64,000 bases of DNA, taken from the NCBI RefSeq assembly GCF_036013645.1, contig NZ_CP107869.1, forward strand, positions 5,828,001 to 5,892,000, given 5' to 3'. Source of the stretch: Streptomyces sp. NBC_00490. GTDB taxonomy: Bacteria > Actinomycetota > Actinomycetes > Streptomycetales > Streptomycetaceae. The notes beneath the pieces were generated by a model. That model saw only the letters and a list, made by a program, of their open reading frames with translations, had not been told where the DNA came from and ran no database searches. The position numbers and the translations under genes were made by a program. Shown here piece after piece: positions 33,154 through 41,547 of the stretch; position 1 is the stretch's first letter; every line of letters starts with the position of its first letter.

Positions 33154-34266
33154 ATGCAGTTCGGGATCTTCAGCGTCGGCGATGTCACGCCGGACCCCAC
33201 CACAGGCCGGACGCCGACCGAACGCGAGCGCATCAAGGCCATGGTCGCCATCGCGCTGAAGGCCGAGGAAGTGGGCCTCGACGTCTTCGCGACCGGCGAG
33301 CACCACAACCCGCCCTTCGTGCCCTCGTCGCCGACCACGATGCTCGGCTACGTCGCCGCGCAGACCGAGAGGCTGATCCTCTCGACCTCCACCACCCTCA
33401 TCACCACGAACGACCCGGTGAAGATCGCCGAGGACTTCGCGATGCTCCAGCACCTGGCCGACGGCCGGGTGGACCTGATGATGGGCCGCGGCAACACCGG
33501 CCCGGTGTATCCGTGGTTCGGCAAGGACATCCGCGACGGCATCGGCCTCGCCATCGAGAACTACGCCCTGCTGCGCCGCCTGTGGCGGGAGGACGTCGTG
33601 AACTGGGAGGGGAAGTTTCGTACGCCGCTCCAGGGCTTCACCTCCACCCCCCGCCCCCTGGACGGCGTACCGCCCTTCGTCTGGCACGGCTCCATCCGCT
33701 CGCCCGAGATCGCCGAGCAGGCCGCGTACTACGGCGACGGCTTCTTCCACAACAACATCTTCTGGCCGGCCGACCACACCAAGCGGATGGTCGAGCTGTA
33801 CCGGAGCCGGTACGCGCACTACGGCCACGGCACGCCCGAGCAGGCGATCGTGGGACTCGGCGGGCAGATCTTCATGCGGAAGAACTCCCAGGACGCGATA
33901 CGCGAGTTCCGCCCCTACTTCGACGTCGCGCCGGTCTACGGACACGGGCCGTCCCTGGAGGACTTCACCGACCAGACCCCGCTGACCGTGGGCTCCCCGG
34001 AACAGGTCATCGAGAAGACGCTCGGCTTCCGCGAGTACGCCGGCGACTACCAGCGCCAGCTGTTCCTGGTGGACCACGCCGGGCTGCCGCTGAAGACCGT
34101 CCTGGAACAGATCGACATGCTGGGCGAGGAGGTCGTTCCAGTGCTGCGCGAGGAGTTCGCGAAGGGCCGCGCGAAGGATGTCCCCGAGGCGCCGACCCAC
34201 GCGTCGCTGCTCGCCGAAGTGAAGGCCGGAGTGACGGCCGAGGAGAAGAAGGGGACCGTCGTATGA
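33154..34266 (+). CDS. LLM-class flavin-dependent oxidoreductase
   Basis: This 370-residue luciferase-like protein opens MQFGIFSVGDVTPDPTTG. It has the TIM-barrel segments ATGEHHNPPFVPSSPTTM, FAMLQHLADGRVDLMMGRGN and KRMVELYRSRYAHYG. It is probably a reduced-flavin-dependent monooxygenase or F420-related enzyme. The FMN reductase encoded directly downstream with an ATGA overlap argues for a two-component FMNH2-dependent monooxygenase. GGAGGG precedes the ATG by about 9 bp. The substrate is unknown. Confidence 0.9.
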   Translation: MQFGIFSVGDVTPDPTTGRTPTERERIKAMVAIALKAEEVGLDVFATGEHHNPPFVPSSPTTMLGYVAAQTERLILSTSTTLITTNDPVKIAEDFAMLQHLADGRVDLMMGRGNTGPVYPWFGKDIRDGIGLAIENYALLRRLWREDVVNWEGKFRTPLQGFTSTPRPLDGVPPFVWHGSIRSPEIAEQAAYYGDGFFHNNIFWPADHTKRMVELYRSRYAHYGHGTPEQAIVGLGGQIFMRKNSQDAIREFRPYFDVAPVYGHGPSLEDFTDQTPLTVGSPEQVIEKTLGFREYAGDYQRQLFLVDHAGLPLKTVLEQIDMLGEEVVPVLREEFAKGRAKDVPEAPTHASLLAEVKAGVTAEEKKGTVV

Positions 34267-34916
34267 AGCTCGTCGTCGTCTCTGCGGGACTGAGCGTGCC
34301 GTCCTCCACGCGACTGCTGGCCGACCGGCTGGCGGCGGCCGTGGAGCGGCTCGCTCCGACCGAGGTGCAGGTCGTCGAGGTCCGCGACCTCGCCGTGGCG
34401 ATCGCCAACCACCTCACCAGCGGGTTTCCCGGGCGTACTCTCGCCGCCGCGCAGGACGCCGTGGCCGGGGCGGACGCGCTGATCGTCGTCACTCCGGTGT
34501 TCTCGGCGTCGTACAGCGGGCTCTTCAAGTCGTTCTTCGACGTCCTCGACAAGGACGCGCTGGCCGGGAAGCCGGTGCTGATCGCGGCGACCGGCGGCAG
34601 TGCGCGGCACTCCCTGGTGCTGGACCACGCGTTGCGGCCGCTCTTCTCCTATCTGCGGGCCGTCGTCGTGCCGACCGGGGTGTACGCCGCCTCGGAGGAC
34701 TGGGGCGCGGAGGGGCTGGACGGGCGGATCGAGCGGGCGGCGGGGGAACTGGTGGCGCTGCTGCCGGAGGATCGTCCGGAGGCCAGGGTGGTTGTGTCGG
34801 GGGCGTCGGCGTCGGGGACGTCGGTGACTTCGGCCAAGGCCAGGGACTGCTTCGAGGTGGTCCCGTTCGCCGAGCAGCTGGCGGCGCTGTCGCCGACGGG
34901 GGCGGCGGGGGTCTGA
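34263..34916 (+). CDS. NADPH-dependent FMN reductase (CE1759-like)
   Basis: This 217-residue flavodoxin-like reductase has the opening MKLVVVSAGLSVPSSTRLLA (phosphate loop), VVTPVFSASYSGLFKSFFD and LIAATGGSARHSL. It likely supplies FMNH2 to the preceding LLM monooxygenase. Their genes overlap (ATGA), so they are translated together. After its stop the sequence passes directly into the repeat tract. Confidence 0.9.
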   Translation: MKLVVVSAGLSVPSSTRLLADRLAAAVERLAPTEVQVVEVRDLAVAIANHLTSGFPGRTLAAAQDAVAGADALIVVTPVFSASYSGLFKSFFDVLDKDALAGKPVLIAATGGSARHSLVLDHALRPLFSYLRAVVVPTGVYAASEDWGAEGLDGRIERAAGELVALLPEDRPEARVVVSGASASGTSVTSAKARDCFEVVPFAEQLAALSPTGAAGV

Positions 34917-35935
34917 GGGGTGGGCGGCTCGGCGGCTGGGTGGCTCGGTGGTTCGACCACTCGGTGGCACGGTGGCTGGGTCCCTTGGCGTCGGTCGCCT
35001 GGTCGCCCGGGCACTCGGTCACCTGTTAACCCGGTCGTTTGGTGGCTGGGTCGCTTGGTGGTTCGGCCTCTCGGGCACCCGGCCTCTCGGGCACCCGGCC
35101 GCTCGGCCTCTCGGGCACCCGGCCTCTCGGGCACCCGGCCACTCGGGCCCAGTGGCTCGGTGGCTGGGCCCCTTGGTGACTGGGTCGCCTGGTCACCCGG
35201 CCACTCGGTCACCTGCTCACCCGACCACTGGCTGGCTGGGTCTCTTGGTGGCTCGGCCACTCGGCCATTGGATCACCTGGTCACCCGGCAACTCGGTCAC
35301 CTGGCCGCTCGGTGGCTGGGCCACTTGGTGGTTCGGCCACTCGGCCACCCAGCACCCGGCGCCTGGTCACCCGGCCGCTCGGTCACCCGGCACCTGGCCA
35401 CCAGACCACCCGCTCACCCGGCCACTCGGCCACCCAGCACCCGGCGCCTGGTCACCTGGCCACCAGACCACCCGCTCACCCGGCCACTCGGCCACCCAGC
35501 ACCCGGCGCCTGGTCACCTGGCCACCAGACCACCCGCTCACCCGGCCACTCGGCCACCCAGCACCCGGCGCCTGGTCACCCGGCCACCAGACCACCCGCT
35601 CACCCGGCCACTCGGCCACCCAGCACCCGGCGCCTGGTCACCTGGCCACCAGACCACCCGCTCACCCGGCCACTCGGCCACCCAGCACCCGGCGCCTGGT
35701 CACCCGGCCACCAGACCACCCGCTCACCCGGCCACTCGGCCACCCAGCACCCGGCGCCTGGTCACCCGGCCACCCGGCCGCTCGGTCACCCGGCGCCTGG
35801 TCACCCGGCCACCCGCTCACCCGCTCACCCGGCCACCCGGCCACCCGCTCACCCGGCCACCCGCTCACCCGCTCACCCGGTGGTGAGAAGAGCGTTGGTG
35901 TACGCCCGTCGGTTGCCTCTGTGACGGTGAGAGCC
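34917..35935. repeat. kilobase-scale degenerate repeat tract, noncoding
   Basis: About 1 kb is composed of variants of short words such as CACCCGGCCACTCGG and CTGGCCACC. It turns from a G/T-rich form (GGCTGGGTCGCTTGG) at the left to a C/A-rich form at the right. All three plus frames stay open for hundreds of codons and give Pro/His/Thr/Arg repeats. The core unit length is not a multiple of three, so no single frame keeps its repeat. I therefore treat it as noncoding. Confidence 0.85.
35395..35770. repeat. 62-bp tandem minisatellite, about six units
   Basis: The word AGCACCCGGCGCCTGG occurs at 35436, 35498, 35560, 35622, 35684 and 35746, exactly 62 bp apart each time. A divergent copy is at 35351, 85 bp before the first. 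Units differ only by single C/T changes (GTCACCTGG or GTCACCCGG). The very low divergence implies recent expansion or gene-conversion homogenisation. Confidence 0.95.
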
Positions 35936-36003
35936 GGGTAATAAGGCTGATCGTCGGCCCGCTCACCCGGCTGAACCGGCGACGGTGTTGGCAGTATGGG
36001 GAC

Positions 36004-36720
36004 GTGCCTCAGACCGTGCTGCTCGCCGAAGACGACCGCGCCATCCGTCACGCCCTGGAGCGAGCCCTGACCCTGGAGGGTTACCGGGTCACCGCGGTCG
36101 CCGACGGTGTCGAGGCGCTGGCGCAGGCCCACCGCACCCCGCCCGACGTGCTCGTGCTGGATGTGATGATGCCGGGCATCGACGGGCTCCAGGTCTGCCG
36201 GGTGCTGCGCGCCGAGGGCGACCGGACGCCGATCCTGATGCTGACCGCGCTCGTGGAGACCCAGGACCGGATCGCCGGCCTGGACGCGGGCGCCGACGAC
36301 TACGTTCTCAAGCCCTTCGACGTCGAGGAGGTCTTCGCCCGCCTGCGCGCCCTGCTGCGCCGCACCGGCGGGACGGGCGGGGGCGCCCCCGTCGAGGCGC
36401 CCAAACAGCCGGTGCCGGAGCGGTACCTGGAGGCGGCCGGGCTGAAGATGGACCCGCAGGCGCGGCGGGCCTGGCGGGACGGGCGGGAGCTGGAGCTGAC
36501 CCGTACCGAGTTCGAGCTGCTGGAACTGCTGGTGCGCAACAGCGGGATCGTCCTCGACCACTCCACGATCTACGACCGGATCTGGGGGTACGACTTCGGG
36601 CCGGGCTCCAAGAACCTCGCCGTCTACGTCGGGTATCTGCGCCGCAAGCTCGACGAGCCGGGCGCCCCGCAGCTGATCCACACGGTGCGGGGCGTGGGTT
36701 ACGTGCTGCGGGCGGACTGA
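36004..36720 (+). CDS. OmpR-family response regulator
   Basis: This 238-residue protein has a receiver domain: EDD acidic pair at residues 9-11, phospho-acceptor Asp53 in LVLDVMMPG, Thr in LMLTA and Lys in VLKPF. A C-terminal winged helix follows (ELELTRTEFELLELLVRNSG, HTVRGVGYVLRAD). It resembles MprA/CseB-type regulators. The GTG start 36004 follows the repeat tract closely, so its promoter may lie within or at the edge of that tract. The kinase gene starts directly after its stop (TGA-GTG). Confidence 0.95.
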   Translation: MPQTVLLAEDDRAIRHALERALTLEGYRVTAVADGVEALAQAHRTPPDVLVLDVMMPGIDGLQVCRVLRAEGDRTPILMLTALVETQDRIAGLDAGADDYVLKPFDVEEVFARLRALLRRTGGTGGGAPVEAPKQPVPERYLEAAGLKMDPQARRAWRDGRELELTRTEFELLELLVRNSGIVLDHSTIYDRIWGYDFGPGSKNLAVYVGYLRRKLDEPGAPQLIHTVRGVGYVLRAD

Positions 36721-38133
36721 GTGGGCCGCCTCGCGCGGTTGCTGCGCAGACGCCGGCCCGGCCTTGTCTCGCTCGCGACCACGTTCGCGGTGTCCTTCGC
36801 GGCGGTCACGGCCGCCGTCACCGTTCTCGTCGGGATCCTGTCGTACGGGGCCGCCGCCCGCCTGGTCCGGGTGGACCAGCAGTCCGTGTTCGACGAGGTC
36901 GTGCAGGATCTGCGGGACGAGGTGCGGGACCACAGGATGACGCCGGAGGACTTCTCCTCCTCGGAGCCCGGCCACGACCTGGTCCGTCCGGCCCGTACCG
37001 ATGTGCAGGTGCTGGGGGCGGACGGCTCCGTCGTCGACCCCGGCAGTCCCGGGCTGCCCGTCGTCGCCGCCGACCGGCTCGTCGCGGCGGCCAAGAAGGC
37101 GGGGCGGCTGGCCGAGCACAAGGACGTCGACGTCGGCAGCGACGTCTACCGGGTCGCGACCGTCTCCCTCGGCGGCGGCCGGGGCGCGGTGCAGGTCGCG
37201 CAGGAGTTCAGCGACACCGAGGACCTGCTGCGGGCGCTCCAGCAACGCACCCTGATCCTGATGGCGGCCGTGGTGGTCGGGGCCGGACTGTTCGGCTGGT
37301 GGCTGGCCCGGCGCATCACCCGCCGCCTGGTGATCCTCACCTCGGCGGCGGAGGACGTCGCCCGCACCCGCCGCCTCGGTATCCAGGTGCCGGTGACGGG
37401 GTACGACGAGGTGGGCCGCCTCGGTCGGGCCTTCGACCGCATGCTGGGCCGGCTGGCGCAGTCGGAGGAGGACCAGCGCCGTCTGGTCCAGGACGCGGGG
37501 CACGAGCTGCGGACGCCGCTGACCTCCCTGCGTACCAACATCTCGCTGCTGCGGCGGATCGACGAACTGCCGCCCGAGACCCGCGCCGAACTGGTCGCCG
37601 ACCTCGGCCAGGAGGCCCGCGAACTGACCGACCTGGTCAACGAGTTGGTCGATCTCGCGGCCGGCCAGTCCGACAACGAGCCGCCGCAGCGGGTGGACCT
37701 CGCCGACATCGCGGAGGACGTGGCGGGGCTCGCGCGGCGCCGCACCGGGCGCGAGGTGGTGGTCCGGGTGAGCGGGGACACGACGACCGACGGCCGGCCG
37801 GGCATGCTGACGCGCGCGGTGTCCAACCTCGTGGAGAACGCGGCGAAGTTCGACCGCGCGGGCCGCGCCCCGATCGAGATCACGGTGACCGGCCCCGCCC
37901 GCCCGGGCACCGTCCGGGTGGAGGTCCTGGACCGGGGCCCCGGCATCACCGAAGCGGACCTGATCCGCATCTTCGACCGCTTCTACCGGGCCGCCGACGC
38001 CCGCTCCCTCCCCGGCTCGGGCCTGGGCCTGTCGATCGTCCGCGAGGTGGCCCTGGCCCACGGCGGAGCCCCGTTCGCACTCCGGAGGGACGGCGGCGGC
38101 TCGGCGATCGGCTTCACGGTGGGCGGGGACTGA
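36721..38133 (+). CDS. sensor histidine kinase (MprB-like)
   Basis: This 470-residue membrane kinase has helix 1 (ATTFAVSFAAVTAAVTVLVG), an extracellular sensor of about 150 residues, helix 2 (LILMAAVVVGAGLFGWWLA), HAMP and the H-box DAGHELRTPLTSLRTNIS (His261). The N-box is SNLVENAAKFD, and the G2-type region is GSGLGLSIVREVALAHGG. It pairs with the response regulator immediately upstream. The extracellular signal is unknown; MprAB relatives respond to envelope stress. Confidence 0.95.
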   Translation: MGRLARLLRRRRPGLVSLATTFAVSFAAVTAAVTVLVGILSYGAAARLVRVDQQSVFDEVVQDLRDEVRDHRMTPEDFSSSEPGHDLVRPARTDVQVLGADGSVVDPGSPGLPVVAADRLVAAAKKAGRLAEHKDVDVGSDVYRVATVSLGGGRGAVQVAQEFSDTEDLLRALQQRTLILMAAVVVGAGLFGWWLARRITRRLVILTSAAEDVARTRRLGIQVPVTGYDEVGRLGRAFDRMLGRLAQSEEDQRRLVQDAGHELRTPLTSLRTNISLLRRIDELPPETRAELVADLGQEARELTDLVNELVDLAAGQSDNEPPQRVDLADIAEDVAGLARRRTGREVVVRVSGDTTTDGRPGMLTRAVSNLVENAAKFDRAGRAPIEITVTGPARPGTVRVEVLDRGPGITEADLIRIFDRFYRAADARSLPGSGLGLSIVREVALAHGGAPFALRRDGGGSAIGFTVGGD

Positions 38134-38172
38134 GGGCGAGGGGCAGGGCGGGCGGGGCAGGGCAGCGGGGAT

Positions 38173-38242
38173 TGGCAGATCTGTCCCACACCTGACGGCA
38201 AAACCCCAGGTCGCCGTCGCCCGGCGTGGGACACATCTGCCA
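38173..38242. repeat. palindromic intergenic element, copy B
   Basis: TGGCAGATCTGTCCCAC (38173-38189) is mirrored by GTGGGACACATCTGCCA (38226-38242), 16 of 17 positions matching. Read on the minus strand it closely matches copy A at 13386-13453, including the interior CGACCTG-GGTTT-GCCG. It lies between the kinase and peptidase genes. Confidence 0.85.
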
Positions 38243-38306
38243 GTCACTGGCTTATGGAGCGTCTACGGTGAGCAGGTATGGCTCCGATCGGGATGGGGAG
38301 GCGTAC

Positions 38307-39569
38307 ATGCTGAGTGCCGCGGAAGCCGCCGCGCTGGAATGTATCGACGAAGGCGCCGTCGGGCGGATGCTCGCCGAGCTCGTGGCCATTCCCAGTGTCA
38401 CCGGGAGTGCCGCCGAGTCGGAGTTGCAGCATCACCTCGCCGGGCGGCTGGAGCGGCTCGGGCTCGATGTCGATCTGTGGTCGATGGATCTGGACGCGTT
38501 GCGCGCCCACCCCGGCTTTCCCGGTGCGGAGGCGGCCCGGGACGAGGCGTGGGGGCTGGTCGGGCGGACCGGGGAGGGCGGGGACGGGCCGACGCTGATC
38601 CTTCAGGGGCACGTGGACGTCGTACCGCCCGGGGATCCCGGTGCCTGGGAGGGGGATCCCTTTGTGCCCAGGGTCGTCGGGGACGTCGTGCACGGGCGCG
38701 GGGCCTGTGACATGAAGGCCGGGCTGGTGGCGGAGCTGGTCGCGCTGGAGGCGGTGCGGGCCAGTGGGGCGCGGCTGCGGGGGCGGGTCGCCGTGCACTT
38801 CGTCGTGGGGGAGGAGGACGGGGGGCTCGGTGCGTTCGGGACGTTGCAGCGGGGGCACGGCGGGGACGTCTGTGTCATCGCCGAGCCGACCGCCGGCACC
38901 CTGGTCACCGCCAACGCGGGCGCGCTGACGTTCCGGCTCGCGGTCAACGGGAAGTCCGCGCACGGAAGTTCACGCGACGAGGGGGTCAGCGCGATCGACG
39001 CCTATCTGCCGCTGCACCGGGCGCTGGGGCGGCTGGAGGCCGAGCGGAACCGGGAGCCGCACCCCCTGATGGCGGAGTATGCGATCCCGTACGCCCTGTC
39101 GGTGGGGACCCTGCGTTCCGGGGACTGGGCGAGCAGCGTGCCCGATCTGCTGGTCGCGGAGGGGCGGTTGGGCGTACGGCTGGGAGAGGAGCCGGCGGCG
39201 GCGCGGGCCGCGTTCGAGCGGTGCGTGGCCGAAGTGTGCGCCGGGGACGCCTGGTTGGCCGACCATCCGGTCACCGTGACCTGGCCCGGTGGGCAGTTCG
39301 CGAGCGGGCGGCTGCCGGAGGGGCATCCGCTGCCCGGCGTGATCCGCGGCGCGCACGCGGATGCCGGGGGCGGACCGCTCAGGGAGCGCGGGGCGTCGTA
39401 CGGGAGCGATCTGCGCCTGTACGCCGGGGCCGGGATTCCGACGTTGCAGTTCGGGCCGGGGGACATCCAGGTCGCCCACAGCGCGCGGGAGCGGGTGTCC
39501 GTGCGGGAGGTGGTGGCGGTGGCGCGGACGCTGGCGCTGACGGTGCTGCGGACGGTGGGGACGAAGTGA
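38307..39569 (+). CDS. M20-family metallopeptidase (ArgE/DapE/CPG2-like)
   Basis: This 420-residue zinc amidohydrolase has the metal-binding GHVDVVPPG, GRGACDMKAGL and GEEDGG. The dimerisation/lid domain is NGKSAHGSSRDEGVS, and the C-terminal metal His sits in VAHSARERV. Likely substrates are N-acyl amino acids or dipeptides, but the exact one is not predictable. ATG 38307 has GGGGAGG 5 bp upstream. An in-frame GTG at 38268 with GGAG is an alternative that adds 13 residues. Confidence 0.9.
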   Translation: MLSAAEAAALECIDEGAVGRMLAELVAIPSVTGSAAESELQHHLAGRLERLGLDVDLWSMDLDALRAHPGFPGAEAARDEAWGLVGRTGEGGDGPTLILQGHVDVVPPGDPGAWEGDPFVPRVVGDVVHGRGACDMKAGLVAELVALEAVRASGARLRGRVAVHFVVGEEDGGLGAFGTLQRGHGGDVCVIAEPTAGTLVTANAGALTFRLAVNGKSAHGSSRDEGVSAIDAYLPLHRALGRLEAERNREPHPLMAEYAIPYALSVGTLRSGDWASSVPDLLVAEGRLGVRLGEEPAAARAAFERCVAEVCAGDAWLADHPVTVTWPGGQFASGRLPEGHPLPGVIRGAHADAGGGPLRERGASYGSDLRLYAGAGIPTLQFGPGDIQVAHSARERVSVREVVAVARTLALTVLRTVGTK

Positions 39570-39632
39570 CGGGAATTGGCGGCACGTTCGGCGTTCTTCT
39601 CGACGAGCGGGACGGGCCGGGGAGCGCGGCGC

Positions 39633-40316
39633 TCACTTCCTGACCGCACGGTCCAGCTCGCGCCGTACCGCCTGTTCGTCCTGGCCGAGGATCGTCTCCT
39701 CGAGACTGTCGTCGTCCTTGCGGGAGAAGAGTTCACCGCGGGCGACGTCCTCCTTCGACAGGACCCGCCCGCACCACTCACCCTGACCGGCGACCCCGTC
39801 GTCGAAGGGGACGGCGGCGCCCTCGCCCAGAACGGTCCAGCCGTCCGGACTCCAGCGCAGGGCGAGGAGGTAGGTGTGGCCGGTCTCCAGGCGGGGGGCG
39901 TCGGGGGCGGTGCGTTTGATGCGGGTGCCGCTCTGCCGGTACTCCTGCCAGCCGGGGGCGACCATGTCGAAGCCCTTGTCCACGGGGCGGCCGGGCCGGT
40001 CGGCCGAGGTCCACAGGACCTTGTCGGTGCGGAAGGTCACCATGCGGTCGGTCCGGTACCGGAACGGGCCCGAGGCGAAGTCGCGCCGCCCGGTGTCCCG
40101 CTCCCGCTCGGGCGTGGCGACGACGACATGATCGGCGTACGTGACCCAGTCCCGCGCGGTTTGGGACGGGTGGGCGTCGCTGACGTACCCGCAGCCGGGG
40201 ACGGTGTCCAAGCCGCCCCAGCCGATTAAGACCCCCGCGGTCAGTCCCGCGAAGGCCACGAACGCAATGACAGGACGGCTCGCTGTGCGGCCGCCGTGAG
40301 GCCGGTTCCACGGCAT
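39633..40316 (-). CDS. membrane-anchored or exported protein with a TTA codon
   Basis: This 227-residue protein of unrecognised family has an N-terminal hydrophobic segment (PVIAFVAFAGLTAGVLIGW), followed by an extracytoplasmic domain with Cys in PGCGYVS and GEWCGRV. The Leu codon at 40229-40227 is TTA, implying bldA dependence. It converges on the M20 gene 63 bp away. Its Trp/Asp/Arg-rich domain (TYADHVVVATPERERDTG) resembles other streptomycete proteins of unknown function. Confidence 0.72.
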   Translation of the reverse strand: MPWNRPHGGRTASRPVIAFVAFAGLTAGVLIGWGGLDTVPGCGYVSDAHPSQTARDWVTYADHVVVATPERERDTGRRDFASGPFRYRTDRMVTFRTDKVLWTSADRPGRPVDKGFDMVAPGWQEYRQSGTRIKRTAPDAPRLETGHTYLLALRWSPDGWTVLGEGAAVPFDDGVAGQGEWCGRVLSKEDVARGELFSRKDDDSLEETILGQDEQAVRRELDRAVRK

Positions 40317-40698
40317 GGCGAACTGCTCCCCCTGATCCCCCGTGAGCGGCGACGGTGTCCCCCGTTCGCCTGCTGAGTGCGGCAGCGGATGCGGATCCGG
40401 TCAAGATCCACTGGCACCGCGGTGATCACCGTACGCACACCCCGCGCAGGGGAACAGGAGTCCGCTTCGCACTGTCACGAAACTGTCGATCACCGCGCCT
40501 GCCAACCGAGTTGCGTACGTGTAAGCACCCCGCCCCAGGTGAATCCGGGATGTGGCCCGGGGTCCGCGGCCGAAGACCCAGACGGAGACCCAGACGGAGA
40601 CCCAGACGGAGATGAGCACCCGTACTCATGCCTCGGTGCGGGGTGTCGGGACACCGTGGGGACACACAGCGACAACGGACCGAACGAAGGGATCCGCG
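40317..40698. other. intergenic region with short tandem repeat
   Basis: This 382-bp gap lies between the divergent exported protein and the first SCO4225-like gene. Besides the 12-bp repeat at 40575 I find no gene. Open frames on both strands lack domain character. Confidence 0.5.
40575..40610. repeat. 12-bp tandem repeat, three perfect units
   Basis: GACCCAGACGGA occurs three times without interruption, about 90 bp upstream of the first SCO4225-like gene. Confidence 0.9.
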
Positions 40699-41061
40699 AT
40701 GTCGGACGTCTCGCGGCCGGGCCGCCTTGTGCGGTTGCGGCGGCTGCTCGCGCTCGCCACGGACAACTGGGGCGGCCGGGGGTATCTGGCGGTCTTCGCC
40801 GCTTCCGTGCCGGTGGCGTTCCTGTTTCCGGACAGTGTGTACGCGATGGCGCCGGTGCTGCTCACGGAGCCTCTGTCGATGCTGGGCGCGGTCGTGCCCT
40901 TCGGGCCCGGTAGCGCCGAGGGCGGCGGTGGGGCGGCTGTGGTGGCCGCCTCGGTCGGCATGGGGGCCTGGCTGCTCGCGTGCGCTCTGGTGAACGCGGC
41001 CGTGGTCGGTGCGTTCGCCCACCACGTCCGGGATGTCCGTGCCGGTGTCCGGCACGCGTGA
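40699..41061 (+). CDS. SCO4225-like small membrane protein 1
   Basis: This 120-residue protein has an N-terminal basic segment, then DNWGGRGYLAVFAASVPVAF and three predicted membrane helices. It ends in ACALVNAAVVGAFAHHVRDV. The DNW...RGYLAV start recurs in the next gene, so the two are paralogues of the SCO4225-type membrane protein family. AAGGG lies about 9 bp before ATG 40699. Function unknown. Confidence 0.75.
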   Translation: MSDVSRPGRLVRLRRLLALATDNWGGRGYLAVFAASVPVAFLFPDSVYAMAPVLLTEPLSMLGAVVPFGPGSAEGGGGAAVVAASVGMGAWLLACALVNAAVVGAFAHHVRDVRAGVRHA

Positions 41062-41086
41062 ATCTCTCCCCTTCGCCCTGAACAAC

Positions 41087-41118
41087 ACCTCGAACGTCAC
41101 CTCGAACGTCACCTCGAA
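41087..41118. repeat. 12-bp tandem repeat, 2.7 units
   Basis: ACCTCGAACGTC occurs twice plus ACCTCGAA, between the two SCO4225-like genes and 16 bp before the second start. It has the same period as the repeat upstream of the first gene but a different sequence. Confidence 0.9.
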
Positions 41119-41133
41119 GAGAAAGGCACCGAC

Positions 41134-41499
41134 ATGGCCCGTTCCGCACGCCCCCGATTCCCGAGGATCCGGGCCCTGTTGGCGCCCGCCGTGGACAACT
41201 GGCTCGCGCGGGGCTACCTCGCGGTGGTCGCGGCGTCGCTGGGGTTCTTCCTGTGGGCCGTGTACCTGTCGCCGGACCCCGGGTTCGCCGGGATCTGGCC
41301 GCTCATGACCACGGCTCCGCTCTCCATGATCGTCAACGTGCCCCTGATGGCGCTGGCGCCCGACGGTGACTCCCCGCTCGCCTGGCTGAGCCCGTTGCTC
41401 TTCTCCGCGGGGACCGTCCTGTGCGGGCTGTTCAACGCCGCCCTGCTGGGCCTGCTCGCCCGCAGGCTGACCGGGCGGGAGCCGCACCCGGCCGCGTGA
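41134..41499 (+). CDS. SCO4225-like small membrane protein 2
   Basis: This 121-residue protein has DNWLARGYLAVVAASLGFFL, then FAGIWPLMTTAPLSMIV and a C-terminal helix (FSAGTVLCGLFNAALLGLLA). It is a paralogue of the preceding gene and probably belongs to the same transcript. It ends at a small hairpin before the convergent EamA gene. Confidence 0.78.
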   Translation: MARSARPRFPRIRALLAPAVDNWLARGYLAVVAASLGFFLWAVYLSPDPGFAGIWPLMTTAPLSMIVNVPLMALAPDGDSPLAWLSPLLFSAGTVLCGLFNAALLGLLARRLTGREPHPAA

Positions 41500-41517
41500 C
41501 CGCCGCCGAGGGCGGTC
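41498..41517. terminator. small GC hairpin between convergent genes
   Basis: GACCGCC and GGCGGTC form a 7-bp stem with a 6-base loop directly over and after the stop codon. It is a modest terminator candidate for both directions. Confidence 0.4.
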
Positions 41518-41547
41518 CTGGCCGGTGCGGTCCCCGTCGTACGGCGG

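Noticed and set aside
35351..35807. CRISPR array
   Set aside because: The repeats are contiguous with a 62-bp period and no unique spacers, and no cas genes are nearby.
34920..35941. Pro/His/Thr/Arg repeat proteins of 200-330 residues in three plus frames
   Set aside because: All frames are open because the repeat lacks stop words, and the 62-bp period shifts the frame every unit. No start signal or domain is visible.
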